In this document: piece by piece, positions 37,498-45,497 of the stretch
How positions within the stretch are numbered: the stretch's first letter is position 1
How the letters are laid out: each line of letters begins with the position of its first letter
Source: Leptolyngbya sp. CCY15150
GTDB taxonomy: Bacteria; Cyanobacteriota; Cyanobacteriia; RECH01
Assembly: GCF_016888135.1 (NCBI RefSeq)
Contig: NZ_JACSWB010000217.1
Location: 181,850 to 245,849 of the forward strand
Direction: 5' to 3'
DNA: 64,000 nt
The notes under the pieces: generated by a model
Databases searched by the model: none
The model's input: only the letters and a program-made list of their open reading frames with translations
Told to the model about the DNA's origin: nothing
Program-made: the position numbers and the translations under genes

Positions 37498-39102
37498 ATG
37501 ACCCACACTGAACAGATTCTCTCCCAACTCCCCGGTGATAGCCTCAGCGGTCTGCGTCGCCTAGATGCCCGCTGGCAGGACTACAAACAGGGCCACATTC
37601 CCAGCCCGACGGTCGTCCATCAAGATGATACCAGCCTTGCGTCGCCCGACTGGGACGTGGCTGTTTGTGGCGGCACGCTGGGGATTATGATCGGCTGCGC
37701 CTTGGCCCAGCGGGGTTGGCGGGTGGCGGTGCTGGAGCGCGGTGTGCTCAAGGGCCGGGAGCAGGAGTGGAATATTTCGCGCCACGAACTGGCGGCCTTG
37801 GTGCAGGTGGGGCTGCTGTCGGCGGCGGAATTAGAGGCTGCGATCGCCACGGACTATGGCCCGGCACGCATTCAGTTTGGCGATGGCCCAGGCGTTTGGG
37901 TCGATGGTGTCCTTAACAGCGGTGTGGATCCGGTGATCCTGCTGGACTGCCTGAAACAGCGATTTCTAGAGGCGGGCGGGCAGGTGCTGGAGCAGACGGC
38001 GGTGGAGTCTCTCACGGTTCACAGCAACGGGGTGGCGATCGCGACCCGCCAAGGCGATCACGTTCAGACCTTCACCACCCGCTTAGTGCTGGATGCCATG
38101 GGGCATTTTTCGCCCATTGCCCTACAGGCCCGCCAAGGTGCGCCACCCGACGCCGCTTGTTTAGTCGTCGGCACCTGTGCCAGTGGCTACCCGGAAAATG
38201 CCACCGGCGACCTCTTTGTCTCCTTCACGCCGATTCAGCACCAGTGCCAGTATTTTTGGGAAGCGTTTCCTGCCAAGGATGGCCGCACCACCTATCTCTT
38301 CACTTATGTGGATCTGCACCCCGATCGCCCTAGCTTAGAAAGCCTATTTGACGACTATTTACGCCTCTTGCCGGATTATCAAGGCGTTGAGCTAGATAGC
38401 CTCACCTGGAAACGCGCCCTCTTTGGCTTTTTTCCTTGCTATCGCCACAGTCCCCTACGATCGCCCTGGGATCGAATTCTGCCCATTGGCGACAGCAGCG
38501 GCAGTCAGTCACCCCTAAGTTTTGGCGGCTTTGGCAACATGATTCGCCATCTCGATCGCCTCACCCAGGGCATCCATAGCGCCCTCGATGCCGACCTGCT
38601 CAGCCAAGCGGCCCTAGCGCGCCTGCAGCCCTACCAGCCCAATCTCAGCGTCACCTGGCTGTTCCAAAAAGCCATGAGCGTCGGCGTTCAGCAAGCGATC
38701 GCCCCCCAGCAGATCAATGAACTCCTGGCCGCCGTCTTCCAAGAAATGTCCCAGTTGGGCGATCCTGTCCTTAAGCCCTTTTTGCAAGACGTAGTGCAGT
38801 TTCCGGCCCTGCTGCAAACCCTGGTGCGCACCGGCCTATTCCATCCAGGCACCGTGATCAACGTCGTCCCCCAAGTGGGCATCCTGGCCCTGCTGGCTTG
38901 GACAAGACACTACCTCAATCTGGGGCTCTACGCTGCGCTCTTCCAGATCGGAGCCCTGTGGCAATCTCAGATTAAAACCTTGCCCAACCCCCAGCGCTAC
39001 TACCTCAGCCGCCTACTCGACGCTTGGCAGTACGGCTCGGGGCAAGACTACCATCTACCGCCGTCCTCCAATGGGAGCAAACCAGAGCGATCGCCCTTGT
39101 AG
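37498..39102 (+). CDS. cruP: CruA/CruP-type lycopene cyclase family flavoprotein
   Basis: A 534-residue FAD-dependent protein. The dinucleotide fold is DWDVAVCGGTLGIMIGCALAQ, followed by the CruA/CruP hallmark VAVLERGVLKGREQEWNISR and later PIGDSSGSQSPLSFGGFGNM. CruA-type cyclases form beta rings on lycopene. The shorter length, about 530 residues against more than 600 for CruA, suggests the CruP paralogue, which also occurs in plants and whose role is less clear. I therefore use cruP with moderate confidence. Confidence 0.75.
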   Translation: MTHTEQILSQLPGDSLSGLRRLDARWQDYKQGHIPSPTVVHQDDTSLASPDWDVAVCGGTLGIMIGCALAQRGWRVAVLERGVLKGREQEWNISRHELAALVQVGLLSAAELEAAIATDYGPARIQFGDGPGVWVDGVLNSGVDPVILLDCLKQRFLEAGGQVLEQTAVESLTVHSNGVAIATRQGDHVQTFTTRLVLDAMGHFSPIALQARQGAPPDAACLVVGTCASGYPENATGDLFVSFTPIQHQCQYFWEAFPAKDGRTTYLFTYVDLHPDRPSLESLFDDYLRLLPDYQGVELDSLTWKRALFGFFPCYRHSPLRSPWDRILPIGDSSGSQSPLSFGGFGNMIRHLDRLTQGIHSALDADLLSQAALARLQPYQPNLSVTWLFQKAMSVGVQQAIAPQQINELLAAVFQEMSQLGDPVLKPFLQDVVQFPALLQTLVRTGLFHPGTVINVVPQVGILALLAWTRHYLNLGLYAALFQIGALWQSQIKTLPNPQRYYLSRLLDAWQYGSGQDYHLPPSSNGSKPERSPL

Positions 39103-39256
39103 ATCGCCCTTTTAGGATGATCGGACGAGGACATTTTTGAACGAAATCAGCTACCATCAACCATCCCCCAGCAACGCTGCCCTAATCCATGGCGATCGCT
39201 CTGGGGATGCGATGGGTTTGGCCATTCACCTATAGTCCATTATTCAAACCACGGTT

Positions 39257-39790
39257 ATGAAAAAATCACTCTATATTCTGGCAGAACTCAGCGATCGCGA
39301 CTTTGAATGGCTGCTCACCAGCGGACAACACCGCCACCTCACGGCCGGACAAATGCTGATCCAAGAAGGTGAGTCTATTGACGCTTTATATTTGATCTTG
39401 ACCGGCACCTTTGCCGTTTGCGTCCAAGCCTTGGGCAACCGAGAAGTGGCCCATCTCTCGGTGGGAGAGTTGGTGGGCGAAATGTCATTTGTTGAAGATC
39501 GTCCTCCCTCCGCTACCGTCCAGGCCCTAGAAGATGCATCGGTTTGGGCAATCCCGCGCCTGATGCTCACCGCCAAGCTATCTCAAGATGTGGCGTTTGC
39601 CTCCCATTTCTACCGGGCCCTCTCGATCCTGCTTTCCGATCGCCTGCGCAGCACCGTGACCCGTTTGGGAGGTGTGCCGGATCAAGACAGTGGACTCAAT
39701 GACCTGCCCCCCAACTCGAAGATTCTCGATAGTCTAGATATTGCCCAGGTTCGCTTAGCCTGGCTGCTCAATCAACTGGGGGGTGTATGA
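39257..39790 (+). CDS. cyclic-nucleotide-binding domain protein without DNA-binding domain
   Basis: A 177-residue protein consisting of one cNMP-binding fold: GQMLIQEGESIDALYLILTGTFAV and the phosphate-binding cassette VGELVGEMSFVEDRPPSATVQA, which keeps the Gly-Glu and the Arg/Ser/Ala of functional sites. The C-terminal 50 residues have no helix-turn-helix, so it is not a Crp-type regulator. Its TGA overlaps the ATG of the next gene (ATGA), so it may act as an allosteric partner of that SirB1-like protein. This partnership is inference. Confidence 0.87.
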   Translation: MKKSLYILAELSDRDFEWLLTSGQHRHLTAGQMLIQEGESIDALYLILTGTFAVCVQALGNREVAHLSVGELVGEMSFVEDRPPSATVQALEDASVWAIPRLMLTAKLSQDVAFASHFYRALSILLSDRLRSTVTRLGGVPDQDSGLNDLPPNSKILDSLDIAQVRLAWLLNQLGGV

Positions 39791-40611
39791 TTTCGAACCT
39801 AAAAGCCCGACAGCTCTTTTGGGATGAAGTGCAGCAACCGCCAGCGCAGATGAATATCGCCAAGGCAGCGTTGTACATTGCCCAAGAAGAGTATCCCCAT
39901 CTTGCCGTCGAGGTCTACCTAGAGCAACTCGATGCCATGGCCCTGGCCATTAGCGATCGCCTGCCCCTGGAGCCCTATCCCCTACGCCTGATTCAAACCA
40001 TCAACCAATATCTCTACGATGATTTGGGCTATACCGGCAATACAAAAGATTACTACGATCCTAAAAATAGCTACCTCAACCAGGTGCTCGATCGCCGCAC
40101 CGGCATTCCCATCACCCTGTCCTTGGTGTACCTAGAATTGGCCCAGCGGCTAGAGTTTCCCATGGTGGGCATTGGTCTACCGGGGCATTTCCTCATCCGC
40201 CCTATGGTGAACGAGATGGAGGTTTTTGTGGATCCCTTCCATGGCGGAGAGATTTTATTTCAGCAAGACTGCCAAGCTCGCCTCGATCACATCTATGGCC
40301 GCCCTGTGCCGTGGCAAGCTGCCTACACGGATGCCATTGATGCCCATCGTTTTCTGGCCCGCCTGCTAACCAACCTGAAATATATCCATCTCCACCACAA
40401 CGAATGGCTGAAAGCCTTAGCGGATATTGAGCGGATCATCATGCTCTGCCCAGATGCCCTGCAGGAAACCCGCGATCGCGGCCTGCTCTATTACCAACTG
40501 GGCCAATGGGCCGATGCCAGCCGCGATCTCCAAACCTATCTCGATGCGGCCCCCCTGGCTCAGGATGCAGCGGTGGTGCGGCAACTGCTGCAGCGGATAG
40601 ATCAGCCTTGA
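39787..40611 (+). CDS. SirB1-family protein (transglutaminase-like and TPR)
   Basis: A 274-residue protein overlapping the preceding gene by four bases. The first two-thirds match the SirB1 family: YLYDDLGYTGNTKDYYDPKNSYLNQVLDRRTGIPITLSLVYLELAQRL (in parts) and VGIGLPGHFLIRP, a transglutaminase-like fold; the last 70 residues form TPR-like helices (ALADIERIIMLCPDALQETRDRGLLYYQLGQW in parts). The catalytic Cys of true transglutaminases is not evident. Biochemical role unknown; coupled to the cNMP-binding gene. Confidence 0.85.
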   Translation: MISNLKARQLFWDEVQQPPAQMNIAKAALYIAQEEYPHLAVEVYLEQLDAMALAISDRLPLEPYPLRLIQTINQYLYDDLGYTGNTKDYYDPKNSYLNQVLDRRTGIPITLSLVYLELAQRLEFPMVGIGLPGHFLIRPMVNEMEVFVDPFHGGEILFQQDCQARLDHIYGRPVPWQAAYTDAIDAHRFLARLLTNLKYIHLHHNEWLKALADIERIIMLCPDALQETRDRGLLYYQLGQWADASRDLQTYLDAAPLAQDAAVVRQLLQRIDQP

Positions 40612-40756
40612 GTGATTGGGCGATCGCAGAGATGCCTGCACGAATTTGCAACCCATGGCGGAAAATCAGCAGCTTTGTCACGTTGATTTCAGATTTATTT
40701 ACATTTTTTTAATAGAATTTAAGGTACAAGCGCATTATGAGACGGCATAGGCAACC

Positions 40757-41185
40757 ATGACAGGATTTATTCGCGGCATTTTTGGGTCGAAGAAGAAGCA
40801 AGACGATTCCTCCTCCACCCAGCCTGATAAGAACACTCCCAAAGAATCTACGGCCTATTTTCTAGATCCCGATGAAGCCAAAACCTACGGCAACATCGAC
40901 TATATGAGAACCGCCAAGTCGGTTAAGAAAACCTTCCCCAAGGGGAAAGTGGTTGGCGAGTACACCAAAGCCGTATCCGCCATGGAAACCATGGACTTCA
41001 CCAAATCTACAACCCCTCAACCGGTGAAGCGGGATTCCACGGCCTCTGGCTCAACTCAGTCCATGTCATCTACGCCTAATACGCCTACTCCGTCCTTCAA
41101 CACCAACGAGGCGACTGGGCAGCGTAAGTTGGATAGCAGCATGGACATGTTCCGCAATATGGCTAAAGACATCAAGAAACGCTAA
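40757..41185 (+). CDS. conserved-looking cyanobacterial protein of unknown function
   Basis: A 142-residue, Ser/Thr/Pro/Lys-rich, probably unstructured protein. A conserved-looking core, AYFLDPDEAKTYGNIDYMRTAKSVKKTFPKGK (residues 33-65), is flanked by low-complexity sequence (STASGSTQSMSSTPNTPTPS). The N-terminal MTGFIRGIFGSKKK could be an amphipathic membrane or protein-binding helix. I recall similar proteins in other cyanobacteria but no function. It has its own terminator at 41215. Confidence 0.8.
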   Translation: MTGFIRGIFGSKKKQDDSSSTQPDKNTPKESTAYFLDPDEAKTYGNIDYMRTAKSVKKTFPKGKVVGEYTKAVSAMETMDFTKSTTPQPVKRDSTASGSTQSMSSTPNTPTPSFNTNEATGQRKLDSSMDMFRNMAKDIKKR

Positions 41186-41214
41186 GTTGCAGTGGGCTCA
41201 GCCCTTGAATGAAC

Positions 41215-41246
41215 GAGAGGGGGGTGCTAGTGCGCCCTCTTTTTTA
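41215..41246 (+). terminator. intrinsic terminator
   Basis: AGAGGG pairs with CCCTCT, extended by GGTGC/GCGCC with a loop, then TTTTTT. It lies 30 bases after the stop of the 142-residue protein gene. Confidence 0.82.
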
Positions 41247-41580
41247 TGTCGCGGGGCTGAGCTAGATGAACCCATCACATCCTGTAAGCACCTAGGGTGA
41301 TCGCTGGTTTGCCGCTGTGATTACGCCCCATCTCCACGCCTACGCTATGCCCCCCGAGAGAACGAAGCCCCCCCATGGTGCTAGAGGCGTACCGGGGCAT
41401 TTAGCAGACCATGGTGGCAGGCGATCGCCCTTTTTTCCCCTTCTCAGAGAAATGATAAACCGTTACTGGGGTTACATTCCTCTGGGTTAGAAGGCTAAAT
41501 GATCCGTAAAAGACGGGTTTTTTGGTGTCACATTCGCCATACTTGGAGATAACGTCCTAAAACTGTTGATAGATAGCGCC
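41247..41580. other. gap before the restriction-modification gene
   Basis: Contains a weak hairpin CCGT-AAAAG-ACGG followed by GTTTTTT at 41504-41523, which could end incoming transcription or be part of the leader of the restriction gene. No gene seen. Confidence 0.4.
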
Positions 41581-44500
41581 ATGTCTACGCTCAGCCTCAA
41601 GCCTACTCACAAACCCGTGAAAGCCTACTATCAGGCTCTAGAGGACTATCGCAGACTAGGGGTTACGCATGAAACAGCAGTGCAAACGGCATTTCAGGAT
41701 CTACTGGTGTCTTGTGGCCGACAGTTTGGATGGACGTTGATACCCCAATACGCCATTAAGCGCCCCAAGAAACAGCCCTTACGGGTAGATGGTGCATTGG
41801 TGGATAGCTTCAATTTGGCGAGAGCCTACTGGGAAGCAAAGGACAGTAAGGACGATCTGAAAAAGGAAGTTCAGAAAAAATTTCAGGTTGGCTACCCCAA
41901 AGACAACATCATCTTTCAACAGCCCGATCGCGCTATTCTCTACCAGGATGGAAGGCTGGTGATGGAGGCGGATCTCACCAATGATCAAGAGTTGGTGGAT
42001 GTGGTGCGGGTGTTTTTGGAGTATCGCCCACCTGCGATCGACCAGTGGGAAAAGGCGGCTACGGAATTTGGCGATCGCGTCAAAGACCACGCTACAGCGC
42101 TGCTAGAACTCATCCAAAAGCAAAGAAAAACTAACAAAAAATTCATTGATGCTTTTGTAACTTTTTTAGAACTTTGTCGGCAGTCGATTAACCCTAATCT
42201 TTCTGAATCGGCGGTTGAAGAAATGCTGATTCAGCATTTACTAACCGAGCGGATTTTTCGCAGTGTTTTCAATAATCCAGACTTTGCCCAACGCAATATC
42301 ATTGCGGTAGAAATTGAAAAGGTGATCAATGCTCTCACCTCCAAATCATTTAGCCGTACTCACTTTTTAAGTAGCTTGGATCGCTTCTATGGGGCGATCG
42401 AAGAAACAGCAGCGACCATTGATGATTTTGCTCAGAAACAGGATTTTCTTAATACCGTCTATGAAAAATTCTTTCAGGGTTTTTCGGTGAAGGTTGCTGA
42501 TACCCATGGCATTGTCTACACACCCCAACCAATCGTTAGTTTCATGGTGAAAAGTGTAGAAGACATCTTGCAACGGGAGTTTGGCAAGTCTCTGGTGGAT
42601 GAAGGGGTTCACATTCTCGATCCATTTGTGGGAACGGGAAATTTCATCATTCGGGTGATGCGAGAAATTGCCGAAATTCAGAAATCTGCATTGCCTCACA
42701 AGTATGAACATGAGTTGCATTGTAATGAGGTGATGCTATTGCCTTACTACATTGCTTCTATGAATATTGAGCATGAATATTTTGAACAAACTGGCAACTA
42801 TCAAGCTTTTGAAGGGATTTGTTTGGTAGACACTTTTGAATTGGCTGAGGCTAAGCAACAGCAACTTTCACTTTTTACCCAAAAAAATACAGAAAGAGTT
42901 GAGAAACAGAAGGAAACCGAAATTTTTATTATCATTGGCAATCCACCCTATAACTCTAATCAATTAAATGAGAATGACAACAATAAAAATCGAAAGTATA
43001 AAGTTCTTGACCAACGCATTTCAGATACATATTCTCATGACTCAAAGGCATCTAGTACACACAAACTTAATGATCCTTATGTAAGGGCATTAAGATGGGC
43101 TGCGGACAGGCTAGATTCTGAAGGAATCATTGCTTTTGTGACCAATAATGGATTTTTAGATCAGATTTCCTTTGATGGAGTCAGAAAAAATCTGGAAGAT
43201 GATTTTTCAAAAATTTACATATTGAATCTTCACGGTGATATACGGAAGGATTCAATGCGAGATGGAATACCTTTAGGTGAAGAACATACTGTTTTCGGTC
43301 TTGCTGCAATGGTTGGTGTGTCAGTCAATCTTTTTGTCAAGAAAAGAAATTTAGAAGAATGCGAAATATATTATTCAGAGGTTGATTTTCGTGCAACTCG
43401 AAAGGGAAAGTTTTCCTGGATTGAACAACAGCGAGTGGCTTCAAGAATTGATTGGGAACTTATAAAGCCAGACGGTAAACACACTTGGCTTACAAAAGAT
43501 CTAAAAGAAGACTATGATTCCTTTATCCCAGTAGGTAATAAAGAAACAAAAACAGGGGTTGGCGAACCCGACACAATTTTTGTGAACTATAGTTTAGGCG
43601 TAAATACAAATAGAGATAATTGGGTATACAACTTTCAGATTGATGAGTTAACAAAAAATATAAAACTGTTCATAGAAACGTATAATGCTCAGGTCTATCA
43701 ATGGTTGTCTAGGAGCGATAGAGGAAAGAATATTGATGCATTTGTTCTTTATGACGATCAGAAAATTAAATGGAGCAGCCGATTAAAAGAACTATTGAAA
43801 GCTGGAGTGTCTACTGAGTTTGACAACCAAAGAATACGAACATCGTTATACAGACCTTTTAGCCAACAGTATCTTTACTTTGACTCAGTTCTAAATCATA
43901 GAAGAGGACAGCTACCAAAAATATTTCCAACAGTTTCTACTGAAAATGAAAATCAAGTTATTTGTGTGGTCAATGAAGCTCAAATTCCATTTTCATCCCA
44001 GTTAACAAACTGTATTCCTGGATTACATTACGGTGGTCGCCAAACTCAATGTTTCCCCTTTTATACTTATGATGAAGACGGCAGTAACCGTAGAGACAAC
44101 ATCACCGATTGGGCATTGGAGCAATTTCAAACCCACTATCAAGATCACAGCATTACCAAGTGGGACATCTTCCACTACACCTACGCCGTTCTCCATCATC
44201 CCCACTATCGCACCCGCTACGCTGCCAACCTCAAACGAGAGCTACCCCGCATTCCCTTTGCTCCAGACTTTCGCCCCTTTGCCATCGCTGGCAAGCGCCT
44301 AGCCGAAATCCACGTTCACTACGAAGATCAGCCCGAATATCGCCTCAAACATGAGGAAAACAAAGATCTGCCGATCGACTGGCGCGTCGAGAAAATGCGC
44401 CTCAGCAAAGACAAAACCCAACTCAAATACAACGACTTCCTCACCCTCACAGGCATCCCCCCAGAAGCGTTTGAATATCGCCTGGGCAACCGCTCAGCCC

Positions 44501-44682
44501 TCGATTGGGTGATTGACCAATACCGCATCAAAACCGACAAACGCAGCGGCATCACCAACGACCCCAACAACCTCGATGATGAGCAATACATCGTCCGCCT
44601 CATCAAAAAGGTGATCACCGTCAGCCTCGAAACCGTCAAGATCGTCAACAGCCTACCCGATCTAGGCTTGCCAAACGATTAG
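41581..44682 (+). CDS. single-chain type IIG-like restriction endonuclease-methyltransferase
   Basis: From ATG 41581 (MSTLSLKPTHKPVKAYY) 1033 residues; a TTG at 41566 is in frame but less likely. Residues 60-100 hold a PD-(D/E)XK-like core (D70 in RVDG, E85 and K87 in YWEAKD). A helical connector follows, then an N6-adenine methyltransferase: motif I DPFVGTGNF (347-355) and motif IV NPPY (454-457). There is no helicase, unlike the type ISP enzymes it otherwise resembles. Residues about 440-830 should recognise DNA. That part is clearly AT-rich with different codon use, and no GCGATCGC is seen between 42079 and 44901, while both ends look native. This suggests replacement of the specificity region by transfer. 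Followed by hicBA. Confidence 0.88.
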   Translation: MSTLSLKPTHKPVKAYYQALEDYRRLGVTHETAVQTAFQDLLVSCGRQFGWTLIPQYAIKRPKKQPLRVDGALVDSFNLARAYWEAKDSKDDLKKEVQKKFQVGYPKDNIIFQQPDRAILYQDGRLVMEADLTNDQELVDVVRVFLEYRPPAIDQWEKAATEFGDRVKDHATALLELIQKQRKTNKKFIDAFVTFLELCRQSINPNLSESAVEEMLIQHLLTERIFRSVFNNPDFAQRNIIAVEIEKVINALTSKSFSRTHFLSSLDRFYGAIEETAATIDDFAQKQDFLNTVYEKFFQGFSVKVADTHGIVYTPQPIVSFMVKSVEDILQREFGKSLVDEGVHILDPFVGTGNFIIRVMREIAEIQKSALPHKYEHELHCNEVMLLPYYIASMNIEHEYFEQTGNYQAFEGICLVDTFELAEAKQQQLSLFTQKNTERVEKQKETEIFIIIGNPPYNSNQLNENDNNKNRKYKVLDQRISDTYSHDSKASSTHKLNDPYVRALRWAADRLDSEGIIAFVTNNGFLDQISFDGVRKNLEDDFSKIYILNLHGDIRKDSMRDGIPLGEEHTVFGLAAMVGVSVNLFVKKRNLEECEIYYSEVDFRATRKGKFSWIEQQRVASRIDWELIKPDGKHTWLTKDLKEDYDSFIPVGNKETKTGVGEPDTIFVNYSLGVNTNRDNWVYNFQIDELTKNIKLFIETYNAQVYQWLSRSDRGKNIDAFVLYDDQKIKWSSRLKELLKAGVSTEFDNQRIRTSLYRPFSQQYLYFDSVLNHRRGQLPKIFPTVSTENENQVICVVNEAQIPFSSQLTNCIPGLHYGGRQTQCFPFYTYDEDGSNRRDNITDWALEQFQTHYQDHSITKWDIFHYTYAVLHHPHYRTRYAANLKRELPRIPFAPDFRPFAIAGKRLAEIHVHYEDQPEYRLKHEENKDLPIDWRVEKMRLSKDKTQLKYNDFLTLTGIPPEAFEYRLGNRSALDWVIDQYRIKTDKRSGITNDPNNLDDEQYIVRLIKKVITVSLETVKIVNSLPDLGLPND

Positions 44683-44766
44683 GCATGAGTAGAGCGCATC
44701 TATTTTGGGCTTCAAATATAGCTCAGAACCAATATATTTAAGGAGAAAACCGTAGCAGGAGGCAAT

Positions 44767-45006
44767 ATGATACAAGCTCAGTTCTCAAATCAGTTCACCA
44801 ATCAGTTCACCATTGAAACAGAACAAGAAAACGATGGACGCTGGATTGCAGAAGTGTTAGAAATCCCTGGTGTTTTAGTCTATAGCGAAAATCAGCAACA
44901 GGCGATCGCCCATGTCCAGGCGCTTGCTTTGCGGGTGATTGCTGACAAGCTAGAGCATGGTGAGATGATGTTGGGCTTAACCAGCCTAACGTTTACCGCT
45001 GCATAG
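44767..45006 (+). CDS. hicB: HicB-like antitoxin
   Basis: A 79-residue protein. The core FTIETEQENDGRWIAEVLEIPGVLVYSENQQQAIAHVQALALRVI is the partial RNase H-like fold of the HicB family (short form without a separate DNA-binding domain visible). It neutralises the HicA RNase encoded 11 bases downstream. The N-terminus has a 12-base in-frame tandem duplication (AATCAGTTCACC at 44788 and 44800) giving NQFTNQFT. A good AGGAG-type ribosome-binding site is at about 44740-44760. Confidence 0.85.
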   Translation: MIQAQFSNQFTNQFTIETEQENDGRWIAEVLEIPGVLVYSENQQQAIAHVQALALRVIADKLEHGEMMLGLTSLTFTAA

Positions 45007-45017
45007 AGAGAGGTTGG

Positions 45018-45230
45018 ATGAGTCAGTGGGCATCGACCAAAGCCAGAAAAGTTCTAGCTGCATTAGAAAAGATTGGTTGGCAAGTAAAACGTCAAACAGG
45101 CTCCCATAAAATCTTGGAACGAGAGGGATATGAGGACTATGTGTTTGCCTTTCGAGATAGTGATGAAATTGGAGCAAAAATGCTCAGCCGGATTGCAAAG
45201 AAAACAGGCTTAAAACCAGAAAACCTATGA
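45018..45230 (+). CDS. hicA: HicA-like mRNA interferase toxin
   Basis: A 70-residue double-stranded-RNA-binding-fold protein: KARKVLAALEKIGWQVKRQTGSHKILER, with the catalytic His in GSHK. HicA cleaves mRNA until bound by HicB. The gene order antitoxin-toxin is reversed relative to classic hicAB but common in cyanobacteria. Both genes look intact. Confidence 0.87.
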   Translation: MSQWASTKARKVLAALEKIGWQVKRQTGSHKILEREGYEDYVFAFRDSDEIGAKMLSRIAKKTGLKPENL

Positions 45231-45272
45231 AAAAATCTAGAAGGGGATGAGGATGAGTGAACGTTGGGCGCT

Positions 45273-45461
45273 ATGTTTGTAGAGAGAGGTGTGATCGCCT
45301 TAGACGCTTGGGTGTCTCGCAGGGTGGTGCGGCCTGTGCTAGCGTTAGACGAAACTGATCAAACCTTATTCTACCGCTGGTCACCTACCCCCCAACCCAC
45401 CCAAGTGCAAAAACTTGTATCACTCCAGCCACCCCCTTATCAGATGGTGCAGGCGCTGTAA
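45273..45461 (+). CDS. possible small protein, unrecognised
   Basis: An ATG at 45273 opens 62 codons (MFVERGVIALDAWVSRRVVR) ending QMVQAL, between hicA and the hybrid kinase. It has no motif I recognise and no strong ribosome-binding site. It may be the 3' remnant of a larger gene or simply a chance frame. Confidence 0.3.
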   Translation: MFVERGVIALDAWVSRRVVRPVLALDETDQTLFYRWSPTPQPTQVQKLVSLQPPPYQMVQAL

Positions 45462-45497
45462 TCTGAAAACTAACTACGCTCAACCTATGTCAAGGCT

